From Phymatolithon calcareum (Eukaryota > Rhodophyta > Florideophyceae > Hapalidiales): 64,000 bases of DNA. The position numbers and the translations under genes were made by a program. The stretch covers positions 186,001 through 250,000 of the forward strand of contig OZ345355.1 of NCBI GenBank assembly GCA_977006965.1, given 5' to 3'. Positions 41,779 through 52,286 of this stretch are shown here, in pieces. The notes beneath the pieces were generated by a model. It was not told the origin of the DNA. It worked only from the letters and a program-made list of their open reading frames with translations, and ran no database searches. Every line of letters starts with the position of its first letter. The first letter of the stretch is position 1.

Positions 41779-43944
41779 AAGCTCTACAAAGTGGGTGAAC
41801 ACGTTACGCCAAGATCCGAAACCCGGGCAAATCATGGCGCACTTATGTCGACGCTTTGCAAAGTACGCAAACGTGTTCTTCCGAGAAGCGAAACCCTGGC
41901 AAATCATGAAGTGGTTATGTCCAAGCTCCACAAAGTTGATGAACACATTACGCCAAGATTTGTAACCCAAGAACATCACGAAGCAGTTATGTCGAAGCTC
42001 GACAAAGTGGGTGAACAAATTACGCCCAGATTTGTAACCCAAGAAAATCATGAAGCAGTTATGTCAAAGCTCGGCAAAGTAGGTGAACACGTTACGCCCA
42101 GATCCAAAACTCGTGCAAATCATGGTGCACTTATATCGACGCTCCACAACGTGGACGAGAACGTTATGCAGCTCACGAACATGTTCGAAACTTCAAAAGA
42201 AGATTACCATCCCGCCTATAACACTCCCGATCTCAATCTCACCGCTGTTCTGGACTTCGACCCCACAACTTCTCTAGGGAAATTGAAGCAGTCAGTGTTG
42301 TATGGAGAATCATCAGAAATCGTTACTGCCGCCACTGGGGTCATCGGGCAGACTACAATTGCAACCCCAAACCCGGCGTACGGTGTTGTTGGAATGGCCG
42401 GCGTTGGAAAACTGTCGCACTTAAAGCGCTTGGTCACGATGAAGAAGTTAAGAAGCGTTTTCGGGATGGCGTTTTATACATGACATTTGGTCGAAAAGCG
42501 GATCGACAAACTGCTATTTACCAAATCGCGAAAATCATGGATTTAACTGGAGCAACTACCAAAGCAGAAAGAGTGACAAGTTGCACTTCTCTGGTGGATG
42601 CTGTTGACTATGCTGGTAGTTGGTTTAAGGGGAGAGAATGCCTGCTTCTCATCGATGATTTGTGGCCTGCGCAATATTTGCCGTCGGAATACTTCCATAA
42701 TCTTCGTCAGCTGCTTCGAGGAAGTCCGAACAGTAGAATGGCTATCAGTACTCGAAGTCATTCTATTGCGTACGATGCGGGTTGTGTTGTGAATTTTTCG
42801 CCTGGAGAGACTCACGGAAAGGTGTCTGTGGACATTTTCATGAAACATGCCGGCCGGGAGTTGAGTGCGCAAAACTCAGCAGCGGTTTAACAAGGACTTA
42901 GACCCAGTGTATTGAGAATTCTTTCCATATGCAGTGGACTGCCCATCGCTCTGTCGGTCGCAGGATGTGCTGTTTCAGAGCGTGTGGCTATGTATGGATT
43001 ATTTGAGACAGCATGTGATAAGTATGCCGTAGCTCTCACAGAGAAAATGAGAGTGGCCGGAACTGGTGGTTCAAGTCTGGATGCAGGAATTCGGTTGAGT
43101 CTAGAATACCTGGAATTCGAATTCTCAAAGTTGTTAGCTGAATACTTGCTTCAAATGGATCACAGTATTTCCGAGATCTACACGAGCCTTTGTGTGCTAT
43201 CAAATCAGGCGTGGATTCCTCTATCTGTTCTAATTCGACTGTGGAAACTTCGGGAGCCTGCTGCTGTGGAGGTTGCGAATCTTTTCCGTAAGATGAGCTT
43301 AGCTAAATTGGAATTGCGACGGTCATCAAGTAGTTCTCCCGAAGAGCCTGGACTTGTACTACATGATTTGCAGCTCGACTTCTGTCATCGACAGGCAGTG
43401 GGAAGAAACAAGCCTTCTTTTTGGAATGCCCGGCTGCTGAATGGATATTGTGATTCGACCATAGGCGAAGAGTCATACGCCAGTAGCGAGTACAATTTTA
43501 AACTACGCGCCAAGACCGTGGTGGTATATTGTCGACCCGAAGGAAGGCTACATTCACGCAAATCTCGCGCGGCACTTGTCATGCGCTGGAAGAGGTGTGG
43601 AACTGGCTGCACTGCTGCTGGACGCGCGGTGGACAAAATTTCGAGCAAGAATCGGGGGTTTACTGGCGCTGGAATCAGATTTTGAGCATTTGCGGAGATA
43701 CTTGTCACAATGGGAAGGGTCGGAAGCGGTTGAAGCGTGCATCAAGGAAGTCGAACAGAGCTTTGAGAATATTTTTAAGGCGGTGCAACTTTCGTGGGGG
43801 AGACTGCGTGAGGGAATGAGAGCCTTCCAGTTTCAAATATGCGGGCGTCTGCAAAGCTCTAGTGGGTCGAACGGTACTGTAGACGATTACTTGAAAGAGC
43901 CAAAGTCTATTGCGGACGCATATTTGAAGAGTATCGCATACTAA
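41779..43944 (+). pseudogene. NB-ARC (STAND) ATPase pseudogene with nucleotide-binding domain
   Basis: 24-residue repeats (41779-42160) lead to YGVVGMAGVGK, the P-loop (about 42385). One A is missing in the run after GVGK, shifting the frame; the other frame gives TVALKALGHDEEV and then YMTFGR. Next are ECLLLIDDLWP (Walker B/kinase 2, near 42640), RMAISTRSHS (sensor region), a TAA at 42888, CSGLPIALSVAG (GLPLA, 42930) and SLCVLSNQAWIPLSVLIRLW (winged helix). LVLHDLQLDF follows (MHD-like region with HD), then after a further shift near 43510 GYIHANLARHLS and ALLLDARWT. NB-ARC order is complete, but at least two frameshifts and one stop disable it. Confidence 0.85.
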
Positions 43945-43949
43945 CCTTT

Positions 43950-44572
43950 TATTGTGCGTATCATTTGCTGCTTCGTTAAGAACAAATGTCTCTGGGTCGG
44001 ATGATGGATCGATCGAAGTCTGAGAATGGGAGACATTTGAGTCGCCAGTGCGTGTTCTCCAAGGGCACAGCAAGGGGGAACGGGCGTTGCTGTGAGCAGC
44101 GGATGCACTAGGGGACGTGTCTGTGAGGTTGTTTATGACGTACACGAAACAAGATGCCGCGAAGTAAGGGCTTGCAGAAGTCACCGGGGACGTGAGAAAG
44201 AGTATTGTGAGGATCCTAAAGAGTTGCGGCGGGTTGCCGATAGCGCTGGCAGTTGTAGAAAGCGCAGTCGATTTCCTCGCAAGTGAACAGGAAGATTTTG
44301 AAGGTGCATGTGGCGAATATGTTTCACTGCTGGAGATGCAGAGCATTGAATTTGGGGAATAGCAAGGCCCAGGGGGCCGGAGCTTGAACGCAGAACTCGC
44401 TCTCAGCCTTAAAATCGTGGAAGCTAGATTTGTAAAGCTGCAGAGAATGCATAGTGTAGTGGTGGACCACACGATCGCCGATCTGTACACAAGTCCTTTC
44501 GTGCTGCGAAACCAGGCTTGTATGCCCATTTTCAGTCTTAAGCCGAATGTGAAACGTCGACAAAGGTTTTGA
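43950..44572 (+). pseudogene. WD40 repeat joined to an NB-ARC C-terminal fragment, unit 2
   Basis: Nearly identical to 40583-41205: a WD40 blade with TGA for Trp (near 44015), VTGDVRKSIVRIL, CGGLPIALAVV and LYTSPFVLRNQA, with a TAG after FGE. It was fused before the tandem duplication, since both units share it. Confidence 0.75.
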
Positions 44573-45192
44573 TTTGGCAGTCGTGCGCCTTCTCAACGGG
44601 TTGAGTCTTCGCAAGCTCACCTTTCGGGACGATGGAGATATGTCCTCTCAGTGCAGCTGACGTGCACGGCGTTCCGAGGCCGAGGCTCATGATGAGTCTG
44701 GACCATAAGCGGGAAGATATCTCATTAATTTGGACCGGAAGGGGATTATTTGTATATCTGGATCATAGGGGCAGTGGTCCTAGAGTGGGGTATGTAGATT
44801 ACTATATACACTGCATTTAAGTGCTTGTATCGTAACGCAAGAATACTGTTTTTTCAGTTTTTTAGAGCATATAGCCACTTCAGTGTTACGATCCTAACTG
44901 TGAAATGTACGGGATATATCTATTCAGTGCAGCTGACGTGCACGGCGTTCCGAGGTCGAGGCTCATGATGAGTCTGGACCATAAGGGGGAAGATATCTCA
45001 TTAATTTGGACCAGAAGGGGATTATTTGTATATCTGGACCACAGGGGCAGTGCTCCTAAAATGGGTCCTGTAGATTACTATATAGGCTGGAATTGAGTAG
45101 CAAACAGTGAGAAAATCAATAAAGTAAAGCGTGCTAAGTTTGCAAAGTGCCAAGGTGGAGTAACTACCGTCATCGGTCGTAGGTGAGCTGTT

Positions 45193-46320
45193 ATGCTATT
45201 CAAAACTGTCAAGAAAAACCGTGCCGGCGGTTGGCGCTGGCGTCACCGGAAAAGGTCCAGAACTAAAAAGCAGGGTACTCTGCGTGGTGGGGTTGATTCT
45301 TGTTTGGAGGAAGTGCGAGAAGGCGTGGTATCGGCGGCCGTCAGGGGTCCCGAATCTGAGCTGCCTGGCAGTTCTTCGGTGGTCTCAGCACGTTCGCTTG
45401 CAGTGATGCCGTCACGCTCGACAAACGACAGTGATGGTCGCTGGTTCGTGGAGTCTCTCGTGCTTGGGGATGGTACCGCGGACAAGAATGGATTCTCCAT
45501 GGTCTCCGGTGTCATTCATGCCTCTGCCCAAGCAAAGTCTGGCCACGAGAGCTATCACCCTGTAGTATGGGATGCGGCCATCTTTCGTGGCGCCCGCAAC
45601 GGAAAAATAGAGTTTCCAACCAGTGCAGTTTCAACGCATCGTAACGGGCCCATTTGCGTCGTACCCGATTCATGCGACCTGAGGCAAATCTCTCGGAGGA
45701 GCCGTTCAGAAATCGTCGCGGAGCACGTGCACGCGTTCCTACGGCAACATCCGGGTTTGGCTGTTATTACCAGCGGCATAGCAGGTCGTAAAAATGTTTC
45801 ATGGCCAGAGACTGTAAAGCGTACGGTGCGCGGGCAACCGATGGCAACAGCACTGACGCACGACTGCGTACGGGCAGGACTAATTAACGCAGTGTTTGCC
45901 GTGTCGGGAGCAAGTGCGGCGCGGTGTGTGTGCACCCTACTTGCCATTGATGCTCGAATGTACAGAAGCCTTCGACCCCTCAGCGTGCTGCTAGATAGAG
46001 CAAAGGAGTCGGTCATCGGGTGCCGAATTGTACGCGATGCAGAGTTGCAGCGTACAATACAGTGCGCTGATAGACTAGTCGCATTTCGAGCATTATCGGC
46101 GAGGCGTGAAGGTGTCTTCCTTGTTCGGCTGCGTGAGGGCTCTCGCGTAGATCACGCCGTCGTAGTTGATGTGAACAGCGGTGTAATCATTGACTCAGAA
46201 GAAGAATGTGTGTTGGTATTATCGGCAGAAATCCTTCAGCGTTGCGGTGGCGATGACGCGAAGAAGCTGCGAGTTTGTGAGATAAGAGAGATAAAACGGT
46301 CGAAATACTATCCCGCCTAA
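45193..46320 (+). CDS. Unknown 375-residue protein, possible papain-like cysteine peptidase fold
   Basis: An uninterrupted ATG-to-TAA frame amid dead genes. The N-terminus is strongly basic (residues ~7-27: KKNRAGG, RHRKRSRTKKQ), like a nuclear or nucleic-acid binding signal, followed by a Ser-rich low-complexity stretch to ~85. The C-terminal half looks globular: HDCVRAGLINAV (Cys225 at the start of a helix), GVFLVRL, VDHAVVVDVNSGVIID (His321 and Asp334). A Cys at a helix N-terminus, a His in a beta strand and an Asp 13 residues later is the arrangement of clan CA peptidases, so I propose a cysteine peptidase or inactive relative; this is inference. The gene at 46356 converges on it with 35 bp between stop codons. 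No family recognised; both could belong to a mobile element. Confidence 0.6.
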   Translation: MLFKTVKKNRAGGWRWRHRKRSRTKKQGTLRGGVDSCLEEVREGVVSAAVRGPESELPGSSSVVSARSLAVMPSRSTNDSDGRWFVESLVLGDGTADKNGFSMVSGVIHASAQAKSGHESYHPVVWDAAIFRGARNGKIEFPTSAVSTHRNGPICVVPDSCDLRQISRRSRSEIVAEHVHAFLRQHPGLAVITSGIAGRKNVSWPETVKRTVRGQPMATALTHDCVRAGLINAVFAVSGASAARCVCTLLAIDARMYRSLRPLSVLLDRAKESVIGCRIVRDAELQRTIQCADRLVAFRALSARREGVFLVRLREGSRVDHAVVVDVNSGVIIDSEEECVLVLSAEILQRCGGDDAKKLRVCEIREIKRSKYYPA

Positions 46321-46355
46321 GTTGCTGAGTTTCATCTACCATAAACAATATCCAC

Positions 46356-47303
46356 TCACTTTCTGTTTTTTTTATAAATTTTAGCTTTCTCTAATTGTTT
46401 TGTGTACAATTCTTTAACATACTTGTGGTTCTTGTGTTCCTTGTCATTAAGGATTCTCTTTCGATTTTCACGAAATCTTTTTGCTCTTGAAGCTCCCTGA
46501 GCGCGCTTTCTTATGTCCGCCTCCTTTTTTCTTTTCGCTTTCTCTTTCTCATGGTACGTTGCTTGTAGTATGGGCAGGTCCATTTTTTTGCGCACCGTGT
46601 CATAAGATGGAAAGGACGGTATAATGTTTCGTAGAATGGTTTCGAATCGGGTGACAACATTATGCTGATTGTTCGGATGGACGACATAGTAGTCTCGAGT
46701 ACTTTTTGCGTGTTCTGTGTGATGTGCCCAGTTTGTGTTTCTGAATATAGGCTTTGAATACCCTGGAAATATCGTGTTGCTCTGCACTTCAATATCCTCG
46801 GTTGCACATCGTAAACTGGCCATCATTTGCTTTAGACTTCCGATGCTTAATTTTGAGCCCATTTTTTTCGTCCATTGTGGACCGTCTGCTATTTTGATCG
46901 CGTTTTTAAGGAACAGAATTCGTTTTCGTATTGAATGAACTGTCGCTAGAGACTCAGGGTGCCGATCGTATCGATTGAAACCTTTCAAAACTGACCCTCG
47001 AGCGAATTCCGGATTTTCTGGCTCTGGTAAACAACAGGTCTTGTGTAACGTCCACATACAAGCGTCTGGAGTTGAAGGAAGGTTTTGAGCCTCCGTTGCG
47101 TGCACCGGATGGTCTGCCGGAAACGCAACAGAACGCAATACTGGAGGCCATATCGCGCCGTTTCGATTAGTACCGGAGGTGAAGCGGGACGGGAAATAAG
47201 ATGAGGACTGTCCAAATGTTTTATTCGAGCTGTACTGTCGGTGTGTAGAGCTCTCATTTCTTTCACGGCCATAATACCGATGATTGTCCCTTCTGGGTAG
47301 CAT
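46356..47303 (-). CDS. Unknown basic protein with coiled-coil C-terminus, convergent with 45193
   Basis: A 315-residue frame from an ATG at 47303. The N-terminal ~70 residues are polar (Ser, Tyr, Arg). The middle has a short Cys pattern (CMWTLHKTCCLPEPE) and helices. The last 70 residues are dominated by K, R and E (EKEKAKRKKEADIRKRAQ), a charged helix or nuclear signal. No domain recognised and no obvious DDE, RT or HUH motif. The 3' ends of this gene and the one at 45193 almost touch, so their transcripts probably overlap. Uninterrupted length, in a region where most frames are broken, supports a real gene. Confidence 0.5.
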   Translation of the reverse strand: MLPRRDNHRYYGRERNESSTHRQYSSNKTFGQSSSYFPSRFTSGTNRNGAIWPPVLRSVAFPADHPVHATEAQNLPSTPDACMWTLHKTCCLPEPENPEFARGSVLKGFNRYDRHPESLATVHSIRKRILFLKNAIKIADGPQWTKKMGSKLSIGSLKQMMASLRCATEDIEVQSNTIFPGYSKPIFRNTNWAHHTEHAKSTRDYYVVHPNNQHNVVTRFETILRNIIPSFPSYDTVRKKMDLPILQATYHEKEKAKRKKEADIRKRAQGASRAKRFRENRKRILNDKEHKNHKYVKELYTKQLEKAKIYKKNRK

Positions 47304-47477
47304 CGTTGCTTGGTTTCTCTTTACCAGGATAGGCGAGAAGATAGGTTTTTGCAGATAGAGTGGGTGTGGCTTAGTATTCGTGGGTGATTTTTTTATGACA
47401 AACGTTTGCCCAAGGATGGAAAGTAATATTAGAGTTCTAAATGTGATTGCATTTCATAGTTGTCCTAGCACACGTTG

Positions 47478-47538
47478 GTGGTGATGGATGGTTAGAGTTC
47501 AAAATATCCTCCATGCCACTTTGGTCATCCATCACCAC
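47478..47538. repeat. Hairpin with 13-bp arms
   Basis: GTGGTGATGGATG (47478-47490) and its inverse complement (47526-47538) with a 35-base loop, about 175 bp upstream of the minus-strand gene's start. Confidence 0.8.
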
Positions 47539-48346
47539 TCATTGTGACGAATATTACAGTGTTCTTGTAGTCACGAAGAGATTCGAAAAAAACATTTCCA
47601 ACTTTCCCATCTCACAATAAACATCGTTATCCAAAGATATCGATAACGCGAATTTTCTTTTCACATATTGCAACATAGCTCACTTTACTATAGTGTTCTA
47701 GGAGAGATCTCAGTATCCATTCAGCGCTCTGATCATCCCATACAAGAACGATTTTTTCCACGGATCCCGGCACAGTATGAATTCTATCATTGCCAATTCA
47801 ATCCATCACACTGGGGTAACGTTTCCATGGAATGGTCGCAACAATCGTTCTCCGTTTCACCTGACAGGTATATACGCAAGTAAGTTCGTAATGTGGTGGA
47901 GTCAGGAAAGTATTATTGTCACGATTGATGGGGATCTGTATCTGAAGATGAATACATTGAGAAGAAATATGATGAGTGAAGTTTGGTGTGCAGAAAACGG
48001 ATATTGCGTGGTAGAATCACTCCATGTGCACGATGATTCTTTGAATTTCTAAATGCGTAGTGAGATCACTTTGAAAGATGCGTGACGTGTCCGTTTTGTG
48101 ACTCCTTTGTGCTGGTGATGTGCACAGCGGTTCTAGAGCGAGGCTCATGATGAGTCTGGACCACAAGTAATTGATTTATTGTCAATTAAGACCAAAAATG
48201 GGATTATGTGTTAATCAGGACCGTAGGGTGGTTGTATGTTATAGGATCGAGATTCATCGCTATAACAGTGGGATTGAGTAGTAATCAGTGGAAGCAAATT
48301 AGTTGAGGCAAGGAAATAACTGCGTTTGCGGGCACAAACTCTTAAC
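47539..48346. other. No supported gene
   Basis: Frames at 47668-48052 show no domain. 48106-48270 holds a diverged copy of the ~270-bp repeat from the NB-ARC units (GCTCATGATGAGTCTGGACC). Confidence 0.45.
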
Positions 48347-48706
48347 GTGGAGCAATTGATCGTAGCCGGAAAATGCATACGGGGAATATTTCTTGGATAT
48401 GGACCAATTGTAACGAGTGTTCCCGTAAGTAGAGACGGAAGTCGAATTTTTTCGGGATCTTCAGACAAGAGAGTTGGTTTCTGGGTTCGGACCCCACGGA
48501 AACTTGGAGCCAGAGCCGGTAACAGTCATTACGTTTTGGGTCCCAAATCAGTGCAGAAGACGATATTAGACAGGATATTTCTGACGCGTAGGACGCTGGT
48601 ATTAACATTTGTTTGCTTTGTGATTCACAGAGATACCAATACCTTAATTGTAACTGATGATATTGAATATTTGTATGACATTAGCGTAAACGCTTTGTAC
48701 AGCTAG
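48347..48706 (+). pseudogene. WD40-repeat remnant
   Basis: GPIVTSVPVSRDGSRIFSGS followed by SDKRVGFWV is a WD40 blade (VxSVxxSxDGxxIxSGSxDxxVxxW). A weaker downstream match (TNTLIVTDDIEYLYDIS) may be the next blade. It is probably the C-terminal part of another NB-ARC/WD40 gene copy. Confidence 0.7.
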
Positions 48707-48930
48707 TGGAATATATAAAGCTTTAAAGCGAGCTGAGGGGGGAACCAAACAAAGCGCAAGTGATCTAAGTCAAAAATCTGTGTATGCTATACACAGAATT
48801 TGTGTTGGGAGTTGCGCTGCTGTGGTTTCTTCTGCAGATACTAGCACACATCACACGTGAATACTAACGAAGCAGCTAATACCACTGTTCCACGCGTGGG
48901 CGTTCCTGAGTGCGCTATATTATCGTTTCG

Positions 48931-49302
48931 GTAGAAGTCATCGGGGACGTGAGAAAGAGTATTTTGAGGATCCTAAAGCGTTGCGGTGGGTTGCAGATAT
49001 CGCTGGCAGTTGCAGCAAGCGCAGTTGGTTTCTTCGCAAGTGAACATGGAGATTTTGAAGGTGCATGTGGCCAATATGCTTCACTGTTGGAGAAGCAGAG
49101 CATTGAATTTGGCGAAGAGCAAGGCCCAGGAGGCCGAATCTTGAACGCAGAACTCGCCCTCAGCCTTAAAATCGTAGAAGCCAGATTTGTAAACCTGCAG
49201 AGAACGCATGGTGTTTTTGTGGACCACACGATCGTCGATTTGTACACAAGTCTTTGTGTGTTGCGAAACCAGGCTCGGATGCCCATTTCAGTTTTGAGTT
49301 GA
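48931..49302 (+). pseudogene. NB-ARC C-terminal fragment
   Basis: VIGDVRKSILRILKRCGGL, ISLAVAASAV, FEGACGQYASLLEKQ, NAELALSLKIVEARF and LYTSLCVLRNQARMPISVL match the fragments at 40820 and 44190. This copy lacks their internal stop (FGEEQ instead of FGE-stop-Q) but is still isolated from a P-loop. It is the same WD40-then-ARC order as in the two units. Confidence 0.75.
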
Positions 49303-49954
49303 ATGTGGAACGTCGACAAAGGTTTTGTTTTGGCAGTCGTGCGCCTTCTCAACGGGTTGAGTCTTTGCAAGCTCATCTTTTGAGAAGATGGAGAAGGGCG
49401 GGGGAAAGAAGGTGGTCTTAAGATCTACAATTGAAGCTTTGTAAACGACAGGGGGAAAGGATGAAGATAAGCTGGGTATGACATACATAGTTTCTGAATG
49501 GATATCTGTCATCGGAACCGGGCATATTTGAAGATTTGTTGATTGCAGATCAAGGTGATTCATTTGAGCACACTTTGTTGGCACAGAAACCAATACCATG
49601 GTGGTCCGCCGGGGGGATATATATTGATTTATTTTAAAAGCTCCTAAAGCCTCAAATTGAGTAATAGGGCAGCTTCTCGCTGTTTTTGATAATCATATCT
49701 CTACTCTTTTTCTAATATCTCCTTAATTCGAATTTCTTTCCCTGTGAAGGCCCGAGTAAGGGCCGATGAACGAATAGTTCCCAACTGGGAAAATGGGACA
49801 TTGAGAAAATGGGAACGCCACTATATCCAATAAAAAGCATGTACGTGTCAAATGAAAATTGTCCTGCTTCTTCGGGGTTGTTCCCATTTTATCTTTGGAA
49901 AACCTCGAGAAAACTGGGAAAGACATTTTCGAGGAAAATATTGCCTTTTTTGAA
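49303..49954. other. No supported gene
   Basis: Nothing recognised apart from the continued similarity of the first ~75 bp to the NB-ARC unit 3' region. Confidence 0.4.
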
Positions 49955-50518
49955 CTATAATGCACAGTTTTGTAAATCCTGAAATCTAAAGTTTAGGTCT
50001 ATTTGCCCTTTTGCTTTTTTTACCTTGCGACCTGACGGTCTTATACCTACATCACAGCAATCCACAGCCGTATCAGAATGACTCCGGGTTCTGTGTGCCA
50101 TCTCTCTGTGCTCGACAGGCGCTGCTGTGCTGCACGTATTGTCCGATGGAGATGATCTGGCTGTTCTCGAGCGACGGGTAGAGACTGTTCCGAAAAACCG
50201 TCCTGCAGTGGGTCTCGAATCTGGTATCTTATTGAAAAGTTTCGTTTTGAACTCTTTATTTCGCCTCATGCGGACCCGCCGCCACAGGACCAACATAGCG
50301 TAATCGCTGCCCGACTCTCTTCTCTGCACGACTCTGCGCCGGCTCGTTTCGTCTTCTTCCACCACCGGTTCGGTTTTCCGCCAAGTTTTCAATCGCTCTC
50401 GCTGCGCGGCTTGCATTCGTCTGTCCCTCACGCAGCAAACACGCCAAGCAGAGCTCCTTCCGATGAACCTTGATTCAAATCGATCAACAATCCTGCGACT
50501 AATGGCAACGAAGAACAT
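49955..50518 (-). CDS. Hypothetical Arg-rich 187-residue frame
   Basis: ATG at 50518. The product is rich in Arg and Ser (RRRVVQRRESGS, RRVRMRRNKEF, TVSTRRSRTARSSP) without a recognised domain. Single frame, no paralogue in the window; it could be a small nuclear protein or chance. Confidence 0.25.
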   Translation of the reverse strand: MFFVAISRRIVDRFESRFIGRSSAWRVCCVRDRRMQAAQRERLKTWRKTEPVVEEDETSRRRVVQRRESGSDYAMLVLWRRVRMRRNKEFKTKLFNKIPDSRPTAGRFFGTVSTRRSRTARSSPSDNTCSTAAPVEHREMAHRTRSHSDTAVDCCDVGIRPSGRKVKKAKGQIDLNFRFQDLQNCAL

Positions 50519-52286
50519 TGAATCTGGTCAGAGAGTTGTGTGTTAGAAAAGAAGGAAGACTGAAAAAGTACAGAAAACTTGAAGGAACAATTTATGTGGT
50601 CTGTACTATGATTACCTGAAAGTATAAATGAATATTATGAAAATCGGGGAAGAGAACGTCTCATGTAGACCTGTACAAAAAAGGAGTAAATACTAGTAAC
50701 AGGAAAAATTTGAATAGAATCAGATGTCGTTAAACAAAATCCACACCACATTCACGTAACAATTGACCAACAGGTCTCACGAAATAAGATTAAATTTTAG
50801 TGACAGAAACGTAGTCTGTTAAAAATTACTTCAACAACAAGTTGTGATGTACATTCCGCCAGTCACCGCGAGTCGGAGTCGCACGACTCTTAGCGTGGCA
50901 ACTTACTAGTCAATCTCGACTCGCGCCGACTTATAAATATGCAGAAAGAGGCATTTTTAGGCTATTTCATACATGAAAGCACACAGTAAGGGGCATTCCA
51001 GTGCTGTCAATATTGTGTTGAGAATGGTTCCACTCGCATCTGGGCAAGTTGATATGACATGCCCAAGGAATCTTCATCAATTAGTGCTCGTTATCATACA
51101 ATGACTCGAAGCAACTGACTGAGGGTGACTCTAGAGTCACCGGCTCTTGAACGAGGCGATTCAGAGGCCCAGGAATCGTGAGGGGTTGTTCATCTCCACA
51201 AACAACCCATCTCTGTCAAAGCAAGACGATAATCATATGAGGATGGTTTCAGCACAGTCATAGGCATTGTCCGTCAATATTGCTGGACCACAGAACTAAT
51301 CTCAAGTGGGATGGACAATAGATTGAAAGGAAGCTTCGAGTGTCTGATCAGAAAACACTTGAGTATTCATTAGTTGAGCCTAGTTCCACATAGAGTTTAT
51401 AGCCCCATTTCGGGAACTCTGGTAGGATATTCACATCATGAAACGAGAAGACTATACTGTGCAAAAGATCCTCGCCCGGAGATATAACCAGTGTGTATTT
51501 TATGTAACGTATTGTTCTGGGCGGAACAAGTATGAAAGACACCACTTTGCACTTTTACTGTACCTTTTTTGTAGAAATACGAGATTTCAGCAAAGGTTGA
51601 AATATCGAAAATATACACAAATTCTAGTCTCATTAGAGAAAATTCTATGTCTGGCTCATATGAGCGTTAAAACTGTCCCTCGTTAGACCGATAGTTTGAT
51701 AGCCAAATCCAGAGATACAAATATGGTGCGGTGTCCAGTTCACGATCCGTGGAAACACACACCATAATGATAAGGAATACAACACTTGGTACTCTTGCAG
51801 AGAAAACGACTTGAAGCACATAACATAAGAATTAAATCAATGAATATTCTAATGATTCTCAAACTAAGTTCTCAAAATGAACTGGTTGCGCTGCAGTACC
51901 GCTTCCTTGACGAACCATGGGAAAATCTGTGATCCTAACTGATTTCCTGAAGAAAGGATCATCATTCTGTGTCATGCTCGGCAGATTATCCTATCCCTCC
52001 TCTGTCGTATTATTCATTAAAGATAAATATCTTTAAAAAATTCAGAGATATGATATCACCGAGTATCATATGTATAACCGTGGAAAAAATTTGAAACAAC
52101 TTGATACGAAAACCTAGCTGAAGTAGTACTTGGATTTCCAGTGGAACTAAATTTGCTGAGAGTTCACGCAGAGCTACAGAAACATTTGTTTACTATAAAG
52201 TAGACTTGTAAACTATCGAAGAGCGCATAAACAAATCTGAATGTGAAACCAAACTCCTTGAGCATTAATCCACCTTTGCGAACGAA
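50519..52286. other. AT-rich intergenic, no supported gene
   Basis: No domain-bearing frame or named repeat. A GAGTCGxxGTCGCACGACTC-like short dyad occurs near 50870-50895. Confidence 0.4.

Larger units (their letters stand above)
39652..45140. repeat. Tandem duplication of the NB-ARC/WD40 pseudogene segment
   Basis: Unit 1 (39652-41778) and unit 2 (41779-45140) are direct repeats joined at GAAGCTCTACAAAGTGGG. They are nearly identical except that unit 1 lacks the 1.24 kb corresponding to 42338-43574. Each unit ends with AATAAA (about 41751 and 45118). Confidence 0.92.

Noticed and set aside
22640-44030. Possible reassignment of UGA to Trp, because several TGA codons stand at Trp positions
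   Set aside because: Trp is written TGG in the same elements, the DRAM-like gene and the gene at 46356 end in TGA, and the affected frames also hold TAG, TAA and frameshifts.
40338-44529. Long antisense frames of 274 codons at 40338-41162 and 43705-44529 (minus)
   Set aside because: The plus strand carries recognisable WD40 and NB-ARC sequence here; the antisense frames are shadows copied by the duplication.
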